DNA of 64,000 nucleotides, from NCBI GenBank assembly GCA_047967505.1, contig CM106539.1. One strand, written 5' to 3'. Position numbers and translations under genes: made by a program. Origin of the DNA: Dipteris shenzhenensis. Taxonomy: Eukaryota; Polypodiophyta; Polypodiopsida; Gleicheniales. How positions within the stretch are numbered: the stretch's first letter is position 1; every line of letters begins with the position of its first letter. The notes under the pieces were generated by a model. It was given only the letters and a program-made list of their open reading frames with translations. It ran no database searches and was not told the DNA's origin. Shown piece by piece: positions 10,907 to 22,200 of the stretch.

Positions 10907-12462
10907 GAAAACCATATCCAATGGTCATGATACTTTGAACATGCCTCAAAGTAGGTAAGAGTGCAAAGTATCGTGCCGCCAGGATTTACAACCTTTTGTT
11001 CAAATTTCAAAAGAAAATATATAAAATTGTAATATGTTCTATTGATACTATGAAACTAAACAAACTAGCTCGATAAAATTTTGCCAGGATCTTATATTAA
11101 TATCTAAGTATAAGTTCGATAAAAACATCCCTGCCCATCAGATATGTGCATGGTTGAATAACACACCTCAGAGCATGTTTGTGCAATAGACTTGGTGAAA
11201 AACAGGGTTTCATGAGACTTGCACCATGCAAACCATACCCAATGGGCACAATACTTTGCAAGCCTCTCAAAGTAGGTGGGATTGATGCATATACAAAGTA
11301 TCACTCCCATCAAATATGTGTGCATTCGAATAAAGCACCTCCAATCTTGTTGTTTGAACGTTTTGCATGAGACTTGGTGAAAAATAGGGTCTAATGCGAC
11401 TTTGACCATGCGAACCATATTTGATGTGCATGATACTTTTCAAGACTCCCAAGTTACATGGGATCGATTTTTGTGCAAAGAATTGTGCCCATTGGATATG
11501 TCTGCATTCGAATCACACACCTCAAAGCATGTTTTTGATGGCTGTGCATGAGACTTAGTGAAAAACGTGGTGTAATGCGACTTTGACCATGCAAAGCATA
11601 TCTAATGAGCATGATAATTTGATCACATCTCAAGATAGGTGGGATTTATGCATGTGCAAAGCATCATGCCCATCACACATGTGCGCATTTCAATAACGTA
11701 CCTCAGAGTATGTTTTTTTACGGTTGTGCATCACACTTGGTGAAAAACACGATTTAATGCACCTTTGACTATGCAAACCATATCCGATGGGCATGATACT
11801 TTTCATATATCTCAAAATAGATGATTTTCAAGTGTGTGCAATGTATAGTTCCCATCAGATATGTGCACATTGGAATAACACATCTCAAAGCATGTTTTTT
11901 TATGGTTGTGCATGAGATGATGAAAAACGGGGCATAATGCGACTTTGGCTATGCAAGCCATATTTGATGGGCATGATAATTTGAAATAATATCAAGGTAG
12001 GTGGAATTGGTGTGTGTACAAAGTATGGTTTCCATCATACATGTGCGTGTTTGAATAACGCACCTCCGAGCATGTTTTTTGATGGTTGTGCATGACACTT
12101 GGTGAAAAGCACACTTTAGTATGACTTAAATTATGTACACCATATCTAATGGGCACAATACTTTGCATGCAATTCAAAGTAGGTGGTATTGCCATGTGTG
12201 CAGGGTATTGTGCCCATCAGATATGTGCATGCTCGAATAACACACCTCCGAGCGTGTTTTTTGACTGTTGTGCATGAGACTTGGTGAAAAGCAGCGTGTA
12301 ATGAGACTTTGACCATGCAAACCATATCTAATGGGCATGATACTGATATGTGTACAAAGTATCATGCCAATTGGATATGTGCGCATTTGAATAACACACC
12401 TCCGAGCGTGTTTTTGACTGTTGTCCATGAGACTTGGTGAAAAATAGGGTTTAATGTGACCT
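10907..12462 (-). repeat. Satellite array A, inverted part
   Basis: The same monomer as the preceding block, now reverse-complemented: GTTGTGCATGAGACTTGGTG, GACTTTGACCATGCAAACCA and GATGGGCATGATACTTTGCA recur about every 180-190 bp. The orientation changes near 10,906. A non-satellite spacer of about 130 bp lies at 10,990-11,126. The array ends abruptly at a pyrimidine tract near 12,463. Confidence 0.85.
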
Positions 12463-13028
12463 CGCTTTCCCCTTCCTTCCCTTCTCTCTCTTAACTCCTC
12501 GCTTTCTCTCTCTCCCCCTCCCTCCCCTCCATCAATAGCCGCAGTGTGAATCCCACTTGTTAATAAGTTAAGTTTTAAAAGGAATTTTTTTTAAAATAAA
12601 AATTTATACTAGAGTAAGATGTGAATTACATTTCCTAATTTTTCCATATTTAGTAAAAAAGTATTATGTGAGTAAATAAACATTTTTTGTGGAAAGGATA
12701 GTGCCATAAAATAAACTTTTGATTCGGAAGGGATCGTTTCAAAAAGTAAACTTTCCATCTGGGAAGGATTTTTACGATTTGTCCAAAGCCATAAAATAAA
12801 TCCAAAATTAATGAAATGTTTGTTTATGAATACATCTAAGGAAAAATAAGAAGAATAATGGAAAAAGAAGAATTGTTGCTAATTGAGAAATTGAGAAAAC
12901 ATCGCATGTGCACGATTGCATGCGTGAAACTTTGAAAAGAAAATGAGATGCCAAACAACATTAATTGATGATCTATCTATAATGTTAAAGTGGGGGCTTT
13001 CAAAGTTTGGAACAACTAATCATGAGAC
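12463..13028. other. Intergenic, short pyrimidine tract then AT-rich DNA
   Basis: A CT-rich run (12,465-12,535) caps the satellite array. The rest is AT-rich with no frames of interest. Confidence 0.6.
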
Positions 13029-13291
13029 TGGGGGGATCATTACTTAAAGACCTTTATATTACGTGCATTCAAGATGTTTTATTAAATTTAAATCCCTTAT
13101 TTGTAAATTTTAGGGCTTTAAAATCAACCCATTGTTAATACAAACGTATGATTGTTTTTCATTGATGCCCCAATTTTTAGAACCCCTTTTGTAAGTATGC
13201 TTATGTAAAAAATTATGAATTTTTGCTAATAAAAAACCCATCCTATTGAGCCCACATGCTATACTTACAGATAATGAGTGACCACCCCAAG
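13029..13291. mobile_element. MITE-like inverted-repeat element, copy 2
   Basis: The left end TGGGGGGATCATTACTT and ATTACGTGCATTCAAG match the reverse complement of the right end (TTGGGGTGGTCACT, TATAGCATGTGGGCTCAA). The flanks TCATGAGAC (13,020-13,028) and TCATAAGCT (13,292-13,300) look like a decayed 9 bp target-site duplication. No coding capacity. Confidence 0.7.
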
Positions 13292-15600
13292 TCATAAGCT
13301 CACAAAGCATAGGACCCTAGTTGAACCATGGGTAATGAAGAGCATGGCATTGATGGAAAAGCTATCCTGTTATGAAGAGAATGATAAGTAGTAAAGCCAA
13401 GACAAGAAGTCTTGAAAACAAGGATGAACAAAACCAATAAGAAGAGTGGGATTTGGAAGTTCATAAAGTTGACAAATAAAAGCTTGAAATCCATTATATT
13501 TAATGGGAATCATTTTGTGTATGATCCATGACATCAGCACGTCTAGAATACCAAGATATTATGACATATGGAATTATTATGATGGAAGAAACACACATGT
13601 TATCTTATATAGAGTGAGGGACCTAAATTGTGGATGGGAATTGAAGCTAACAATTACACTCAAGCAGAAGTGGGTTGTTGGACTCTAGTGAGGCCCCACT
13701 TTGAGAGCACTTAGAGTCTACCTAGGAGCCATGTTGGACAACTCTATTGGACTACAATATTTTCTAGCCAACAATTTGCAAAGATTGATGCTTTTCATTG
13801 ATCCCTTTTGGCTTAAATCCATGCTTGTTGATCTTCTATTTGTGTTCATTGATTTAGGACTTTCAAGTGCATGTGTAAGTTCCATTCCAATTGGTAATTT
13901 TTTGGCATTGCCTCCAAGCAAAGTGTATTTTGGCAATTTTGATTTGCATGAGTAGAAGTGTAGTTGTAGTTGCATGAGTAGAGGTGTAGTTGTAAGTCTC
14001 CTACAAGCCATTGCCTTATTCCTTGGTTAGTATAAGCAAGCTCCAATGAGACAAAAAACTACTTATGCTAAGCTTCTCCACACCTCTTCCTTCATTAAAC
14101 CTGCGTAGAATATGTCCCCTTGGATGAATCTAGGATTGGTTGTAAATTATTTCAACCCATGCCTCCCATGGACTGAGTACATGCACTTAAAATTTGTTAT
14201 CTTTATTTAATTTGTGAATTATGCATGTCAACTAGTAAAGGGATCACATGCTCAAATTTTAATAAGTCTATTAAGAAAGGAGATTATAAGGATAGCACCA
14301 TCAAGCAATAGCTTTTCTCTAAGGACATGACTAAAGCACTATATGGTGTCAAGATGCTTTGTAGATCTACAAGGTATGTGATAAGATTAGTGCTAGTGAG
14401 ATATAAATTTAAGGAGAAAGGCTTGGAATCACAATATTAAGATTGAAATTAGGATCCTCCAGCTTGTGGGGAATATCAATTTGATTGAAATGATTGTGTT
14501 AGGTGGGAACCATTGGCAAAGCCACCATAGTACTTTTAGGGGATGATATAGAGTAGCTTCAACAAGAAAAATGCATTGATTATTAGAAGGGAAAAGACAG
14601 GTTAAATGGGAGGAGAGGAAAAGGAAGAAAAGGTATGCAAACTAAGGGAAGGGGAGGGGACAACAAGAGGCATGGAAACAATGGAGAGTGGAGGAAGGGA
14701 GAGGCCTAGAAAGGGAGAAGATGACTAAAAGAGAGGAGAGGGGTGAAAGGAAGGGCATTAATGCAAGGGTGGATGGATGAGTGAATTAGGAAATAGAAAG
14801 TGAAAGTGGATGACCTTGCCCTACATGCCCCATACATCTCCTTCAAAACTCTCCTTCCCTTTTAATGATTGGCATGTTGGGCCAGAGCGCATGAAAACAC
14901 CATGGGTTTTCTCAATTACTATGAATCTCAAAGTTTCTATAATTCTCGCCCACCACATGTTCTCTTCAACAATTTTCCCAAATGGACTTTTGAGCCATTG
15001 ATAGTTTTGATGGAGAAAATTAACACTAGTGGACACTACATATTGTGAAAAGGAAAACAAACTCTCTTTCATAGAACTAAAGCAATACCTAGCAAATTTT
15101 ATTGCAATTGCCTTTAACATAGTACTTTAGCAAAAAACACGAAACTTCTAGAATTTGGAAAGCAAAAATATTTCATTAATTTTATAAGAGCAATCACTCC
15201 TCTCTTGTATTTCAAGGGGTTTTCCAATATCTTAGAAATTAAAGAAGAAGAAAATGTAGCACTCTTCCAAATAATTTGCTAATGCCGAAAAAGTCTAGTT
15301 CTTTCCAATCATTCAATTGAAATTTTCCTTACCGTTGAAGTACTACTTGGTAATGATTTTTTGAAGAAACAATGGTAGCATGACATTTACATTTCTTTTT
15401 TATCAGTTGAATCACTTTCTTTGAGTCCTAAGTGAAATGATCTCTTCTAATTCCTCACTCCAATATTGCTCCTTTAATTAAAAGACTTCTAGAATTTTGA
15501 AAAGATAAAATATGTTTCACTATGTGTTTGAATCAATCTTCTATAAATAATAAAATAATTTTTGAAGAAAATTTAGCACGCTTTCGAATAACGAGCCGTG
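13292..15600. other. Intergenic DNA; purine-rich block at 14,580-14,800
   Basis: No recognisable coding sequence. The plus strand is strongly purine-rich (GGGAGGAGAGGAAAAGGAAG type) from about 14,580 to 14,800. The remainder is AT-rich with frames under 100 codons and no motif. Confidence 0.5.
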
Positions 15601-16379
15601 CCTATGAAATACTAAGGTAATCACATAAATCTTCTGTGAGGCCGAAATCCGCACTCAAATATTAGCCTTTATGTGGTTTAGTCTCTTTCTTCGCGCCCAT
15701 CGTCGGCATTTTCCGGTCACGATTCACGAACTTTTGCGGAAACTTGAAAAGTTGTCCACACTTTGATTCTCTCCTCGTCAGTAGTGGTTCACTCTCGGTT
15801 GTGATTGGTAGACCGTACACGCACCGTGTTGGTTTTGATGCGATGGTGCGCATCGTCGCACGCGAAGGATTCCCGAATTTCGAGCGTCGTCCACCTTTAA
15901 GCAATTTAAGGCAATACGCAAGCCATGAATTTAGTAGGCATAGCGTCGACGTTTTTGTGATGGAGCTTTCGGCATATGGCTTTCCTGGGACGATGCTGAA
16001 TTCGATCATCTTTTGAAGACCATTTTGCCGTTGCGACTCGTGAGTGATGTTACCAAAGCTTGGACTCGAGGACGAAGTTTGGACTTAAACACACAAATTC
16101 AAGAGGCTATTTGGTAAATTGAATTTTAGGAAATTAGGTTCAAAGTTGAAACGCAGTAAGCTTCAAGCTTAACAGGGCGTATCAGCTTTCGCTACTCGCC
16201 AAACTGAACGTATGGAGCGATTCCTGGGCAAAACCGTCGTCGTTCTCAGGCGTGGTCACACAAACTTTTTGACCAGCGGGACTCCATGGCTGCTTCCTAG
16301 GAATCTTACGTCATCTTTCATCTTTCAAGTCGTGATGCCTTTTTCAAAAAAAAATTTGCGTGAAAAATTAAAATTTATT
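15601..16379. other. Higher-GC island of unknown origin
   Basis: Base composition is more balanced than on either side and CpG is common (CGTCGCACGCG, AGCGTCGACG). Overlapping frames of 90-115 codons occur on both strands (15,744-16,016 plus; 15,662-16,009 minus), neither with recognisable motifs. It directly abuts the 3' end of the LINE at 16,380 and could be the LINE's target locus or a separate degraded element. Confidence 0.35.
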
Positions 16380-16618
16380 AACTAAGCTGAAGTTACATGA
16401 CACCCGTGAGGCCTAATACCGCAGGGAGTAACACAGGATGAGAATGACTGAAATAATCAAGTACATCCAAGGTAGAAACTTGAAAAATGAGAAAGAAATA
16501 CGAAGGTGGCCTCAAACTGTGAAAAACACTGGCATTGCGAAACTTCCAGATCTCTCTAAAAAGCACACCACGAATGATACTCCAGAGAAAGAACTGTGAA
16601 TCTGAGAGGCGCCCTTTA

Positions 16619-17410
16619 TCACCCGAGAGAGCAATTTCCACCGAAGATCCACATTAATTTGAGCTTTGCCAAGCCAACTACGAAGTCTCCCCACAACCCT
16701 CGAGACACGATACATTGCCAGAATAAATGGAAATGCGTCTCCAAAGCAACATGGCAAAATGGACAGACAGGACAGAAAGGTTGCCATTTACATAATCTAT
16801 CCTTCATAGAGAGTTTCCCAACAATTACCCTCCGCATAAAAAAATTCAGGCGCGTAGAAGGTGAAGCTTTCCAAACAGAATGCAGCCTATGAACCCATAC
16901 CTGCAAAGAATCCCATGGAGCCCAACGCTGCCAAGATTTCTTCGCTACCAGTGGAACATTGGAAGTGAACTGAATATCGAAATCATGTATACACAACTTA
17001 GACAGCTGCTTACCAGTAGCATTCCCCTAACCAGGCAATCCTACTTGCGGGAGCAGAGTGACAGCAGAAGGCCAATTGTCCTGGACCCGCTGTAGAATAA
17101 GCTGAACAAAATGAGCCTCCCGAGGAGAGAGATTGTATTGAGTAACTAAATCAGGTAACTTGAGCCAGCAATGCGAATGCCAGTCCCACAGGTCCCGCCA
17201 TTGACAAAGCCCACGAGCATTTAAATGCCGTGCCATGCGAGGCCGTAACTGAATAGGTGCAAAATTATTAACAAACGGGAAATGATGTATCCAAATATTC
17301 AGGGCCAAAGAGGCATCTCCCATCAAATGGTTAGTGCCTTGCCAAACACACAATCCAAGCTGCTTGCGCCAAACCATGACAAGTCTTCTGAAAATATCCG
17401 ACTGAGGCAA
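16619..17410 (-). pseudogene. LINE C-terminal connector and zf-RVT zinc-binding domain
   Basis: The minus-strand frame at 17,027-17,410 gives a Trp-rich connector. After a stop, 16,619-16,996 gives SWQRWAPWDSLQVWVHRL, TRLNFFMRRVIVGKL and a CPVCPFCHVALETHFHLFWQC zinc-binding cluster, typical of the zf-RVT domain that ends plant LINE ORF2. A stop and frame change separate the two pieces. Confidence 0.85.
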
Positions 17411-17440
17411 CTTAACCGGATACTCAGAGAGAAGGACCTC

Positions 17441-18882
17441 CTACCAAGATAGTGTCCCATACTGAAAACCCGCCCATGGCTGAGAACATGACAACTTGAG
17501 GACCCATTTCGAACACAGGCGATCACACATACTTTTAAAAGACTCAATGCCCAGACCACCTGCATGCTTCAGTGTGTGAATCACATCCCAGGGGATGGAG
17601 TGCCACTGTGTTTGCCAAATAAAATCTTTTGTAAGTCTCTCAAAGGGAGAAAAACTAGCCTTAGAGAAAGGTAAAACAGTAGATAAGTATACCAACATGG
17701 GAGTAATAATATGCTTGAGAACAGTAAGCCTCCCAAGCAAAGACAGAGACTTCTCTCGCCATTTATGAAATCTGGCAGCATACTTATCTAGACACCATTG
17801 CATTCTTTGCTGCATAGAAACTGAAACACCCATTGGGCAACCCAAATATCTGAACACAACTCCGTGAGGAATGTATGAAAATGCATATTCAAGCAGCCAG
17901 TCCGGAGGAGGGTCACGATTCAGGGTTGTTACCGTAGTCTTAGACATGTTAATATTGGAATCTGAAACAGCAGAAAACTCATCATAGATGCATAAAAGTT
18001 GCTGCAAATTATCATGATCAGCCTCCAAGACATTGGTGTTGTCATCTGCAAAAAATTGAGCAGCAAACACCGAGCCATCAGGGAGTGAAAGACCACGAAG
18101 AGAGCCCACAGAAAGCTTGGCATCAATTTGACGTAGAAGCGGATCTGTAATAATTGCAAATAAAAGTGGTGCCAAGGGGCAACCTTGTCTCACCAAATGT
18201 CGAAGTGGAAAATTATCATAATGGTACCCATTGATTGCCACCGATGCAGAAGCATTAGAAAACAAGGTGACATCATATTGCAAAAACCTTGCCCAAATCC
18301 TATCTTGGCCATCGTATGAAGGATAAAGTCCCAGCGAACCCTATCATATGCTTTCTCAAGATCCAAATTCAGTAGCAAAAACTTTTTATTTTGCAGCAGC
18401 GCATAATCAACAACTAGCATGAGATATCGTGTATACTTCATCCTGATATGAAGCCATACTGCCGTTGATGCAACAAACGGGGCAGCATAAACTTAATCCG
18501 ATTAGCCAAAGCTTTGGCCAACACTTTGTATGCTCTGTTGAGCATTGTGAGAGGGCGCCAGTCTTTAGGGAGCAGGCGATCTGAGATTTCGGAACTAGCT
18601 TAATTACACCTTGATTAATCGAAGAAGGAAGCTGGCCAATGGAACAACAGTAATTAAGGAGATTTGTCAGATCAGTCCCACATACTTCCCAAAATTGTCT
18701 CGAGCCATAGAAAAAACTACAAATTTAATCTCATACAAAGTGAAAGGGCGCTGCAGAAAAAGGGCTTCATGAGGCGACACCACAATTGGTGTAGGTTCCA
18801 AAAACTCCCATACTTGATCCTCATAGTGAGGGACTGGTGGGGGGTCAGAACCAGCTATACTAGAAAGATGGGAAATAAACAA
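17441..18882 (-). pseudogene. LINE reverse transcriptase, frameshifted
   Basis: Motifs in order on minus: LQRPFTLYEIKFVVFSMARD; then, in shifted frames, LKDWRPLTMLNRAYKVLAKA and HQRQYGFISG; then LLLNLDLEKAYDRVRWDF (RT motif A with catalytic Asp); RQGCPLAPLLFAII (motif B); FADDNTNV (motif C, the intact catalytic FADD); and FRYLGCPMGV, KWREKSLSLLGRLTVLKHII, FIWQ (motifs D/E and thumb). The largest open piece is 17,441-18,283 (280 residues). The catalytic Asp residues survive but the frame does not. Confidence 0.92.
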
Positions 18883-18910
18883 TTCAACAATTCAATGATT
18901 ACCTGAAACC

Positions 18911-19131
18911 TCACTCCCACGATCGTTGCCATCTTGATACCCCCACGCCCGTCGCTATACCATTATCTCGCCGACCCCGTTATCCCTCTGACTGTTGTCC
19001 TAGCTCATCCCTACGACCATGTGGATATCACCTGCGTCCTATCCCATCGACACATGGCACTACCTATCCCGCCTTCAATTGCTTCTCGTTTGTGCTTTCA
19101 ATACATCAATAGCTTTACAATTTAAGTGACC
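18911..19131. other. Short unassigned segment at the LINE 5' junction
   Basis: More balanced composition than the flanking DNA, with a 63-codon frame of no recognisable content. It may be LINE remnant or target DNA. Confidence 0.3.
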
Positions 19132-19246
19132 GAAGTTATCTTGTGTCCAAAAGTTTAAAAAATGAAATAGAAAAGCATGACAATTTAAGTGACCCATGCT
19201 TTTCTATTTCGTTTTTTAAAAACTTCTGGACACAAATATCTAAGTT
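19132..19246. repeat. Foldback hairpin element
   Basis: The left arm (19,132-19,179; contains TTGTGTCCAAAAGTTT and GAAATAGAAAAGCATG) is the near-perfect reverse complement of the right arm (19,195-19,246; CATGCTTTTCTATTTCG, AACTTCTGGACACAAA). Arms are about 46-50 bp with about 15 bp between. The spacer carries AATTTAAGTGAC, which also stands just outside the left arm (19,119-19,130). This could be a small foldback/MITE insertion or a miRNA-like hairpin. Confidence 0.8.
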
Positions 19247-22200
19247 CATCTTTACCCTTTTGCCAGCTAGATAAAACTTGAGGACAATGTGCAATTGCTG
19301 AAGCAAGGTGAGGTTAATGGGAGCCCTTGATTGAGATTACAAGGAAAAAACAATCTAAGGGAGTGAAGCACATGAAGCCATGTATTTAAATCTATGGGCA
19401 AGATGCTCCCTTCAAATTTGCTTTACTTTTCATGGGACCCAAAGTGCTATTGCACATTGCATTCCCTTACCTTTAACTTACAAGCAAAAACAAATCGATG
19501 GAAGTGGAGCAGATGGGCCTTTGTGCTATTATGACTAGTATGGTGAAAAAGACAGCTTCTCTTCACATAATAAAGATTGTTTTTATTTTAATCCCAGTAA
19601 AATGACCAACCCACATACACAATAATGTAGGTAATGTAACCAACAGTCTTTCACTTTCACAACTTTACTTTCGAGACAAGCAACCACTATCCATTGGGAG
19701 AAGTTCTAATTTATGTCTTTAACTTATCAATTTCCAACAATGGATGACGTTACTGAATTCCATTGAATCAAAATTCTCATTTTTAAAAAATCTTTCACAT
19801 TAAGTACATTTCCAATAGACTCTTTATAATACCTTGTCCATACCATGGGGTATAAAAAGTATAAAGGTTTCCCCCTCCATCAAAATTTTTAATTCTTATC
19901 CATCCATTACCTTGTGTCCACCCATATTTACACCAAATAGGTTTATAGGCATGTCTTTGCTTTCCAAAAGTACTTACAAAATGATTTTGGAGAGTTCATA
20001 GTCCAAGATTAATGAAATGTGTGTTGATTTTTGGAGAGTTCACAGTTCAAAATTCATGAAATGTGTGTTGATAGTAGTTTCTCTCCCATCTCCCCTTCTT
20101 CCACTCTTTCTATGCCCCTAATTCCTATTAATTCCATTCTATCACTCCTTCTCTCCTATAAACATGCCTCCCTTCTTGCCTTCTTTTTGACTTGAGATCA
20201 TAGATGGCCATTAATAGTGAGCATACAAGGAAAGGCATTGCCCATTATTAGGGGAAAACTTAGATGAGGTTGAGACTAAAGGTATAGTTTCTCAATATTG
20301 AAAATGAAATATCATGAAGAGAAGGAAAAAGTGTCTGGCACCTAATGGGTTATAGATTTTGCATTAGAATAGAGCTCTCTACACCTTTGCATACTTGGAA
20401 CTATCGTGTGAGTTTTACAAATTTATAGATTAATGGGGAGCACAAATAGATAAAAGTTTCGATGCATGCCATTAATGCATTGGACATGATGAGTATCAAC
20501 ACTTATTTGTTTGGGATCCTTTATTTTGAATTTCACATATAAATAATCCCCCATTTGGATATTCTAAATCCGTATCATTAAAATTTTCTTCTTGTACCAC
20601 CTCCTTTTCTTCTGTTTCTCCACCAAATATTTTCTTGTTTGTATGATTTTCAACATCCAATGATTTTCCACTAAACTATACTGCAAGAAGCTCTTTTTGA
20701 TGATACAACTTCAAATGGTCCAAATGTAGGATCAGTAGGTGAGAAATTCCAAACCAAGGAGCATTAAAAAATGAGGTGATAATCACCATGCCTAATGCAT
20801 CAATGCTATGTATCTAAACTCATCTATTTGTGCTACTCATTAATCCACTATCTGTTAATCTATAGAACCACAACTCAAGTGTTTTGGCCCAAGCTCAAAC
20901 TTCAAAGGTGGAAATTCAAACAGTTTATTATCTTCATACCTCAATTTTATTGGATCTTTTATCGATCAATGATACTTGAAGAGATGCATCTAATGAATTT
21001 TAGAGAAATCTTGAGTAACATTCACAATAGCTCCAAGTTTCTACTAAATTAGATGATGCCAAACAAACTTTATTTTAAAACCCAAATAGGGAAAATGGTA
21101 CACCAAGAGACAATTCTTCTCCTCTAAGCTTCTACGATGGACCCGTAATTATAGGGTAACTATGTAGATACATTATTTTCTTCTCCACCATTCTTGTAGT
21201 GCTTGACCCAAAAAGTAGAGCCTGTGTATTGGGATCATAATACAAATTCCTAATCCCCTTCATCAAATAAGATCTTAAATTGTTGGGCAATGGTTGAGCA
21301 GCAGTGCTCTAAACTAACCCAATGATGTTGTAAGATGGGGAAGGAGAAAAGGTGTATGAATCTCTTAAGGGATAGGAGGAACTCTCACATGCATGAAACA
21401 GATAGGTTCTCTTGAATTCGATCACCACAACCACTTCCACTTGATTCGTTTGCTAGCCCTAAACCTCTTCTGGACAAGATATATACCCTTGTAAAATATA
21501 CTCTTCCTATTCATCACAATAGTAATAGCATAGGTTTCATAGTTTGCTAGCCCTAAACCTCTTCTCGAGAAGATATCTATCCTTGTAAAATATATCTCGA
21601 CAAGATATCTACCCTTGTAAAAGATACTCTTCCTATTCATCATAATAGTAATAGCATAGGTATCATATGGATTATAAGAAAATCATAAAACCATAATCCA
21701 ATAAGTCTCTTTAGTAGCTTCTCTTGCCCCAACCAATTTGAGGACTGGTTAGAATGAAAAAACCATAATGAAAGACTCAAGCCAAGGAGTCTCAAGAAAA
21801 AAATGCAATGGTGCATCCTCTTCCTTCTTGATTAGCATAATTATAGGTTTCCATTTTACACTAGTAGGTTTGCATTCATTCTATCAGATGTCGCTTCATT
21901 TATGACATCCAATTAGCCATATAATAAAGTGAATGAAATTAAAAAGATAGAATGAATTTTTTACAATGAAAGATGTTTACAAGCTTTTTGTGGGATTAAT
22001 GTCCAATCTTTTATATATTGGAATTCCTATAAGATGAAGGATGAATAAATGAAACGTGTCTAAAATTGAATAAAATTAATTATTTTACATTGTAGATGTC
22101 AATTGATGTCACATAGAATTGGTCACTGAGCTAACATTAATCTCGTGCACATAATTTCCAGAGCAATCTTGTACCTTGAAAATATCAACTCATGTTCAAT

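Larger units (their letters stand above)
16380..18910 (-). mobile_element. LINE (non-LTR retrotransposon), 5'-truncated, minus strand
   Basis: Read on minus: a linker before the RT (about 18,882), the RT domain, the thumb/connector and a terminal zinc-knuckle domain (16,619-16,996). A short 3' UTR follows, with AATAAA-like sequence near 16,380 and an A/T-rich tail. The endonuclease half is missing, the usual 5' truncation of target-primed insertion. Several frameshifts and stops separate the frames, so it is inactive. It is homologous to the plus-strand LINE at 43.5 kb. Confidence 0.9.
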
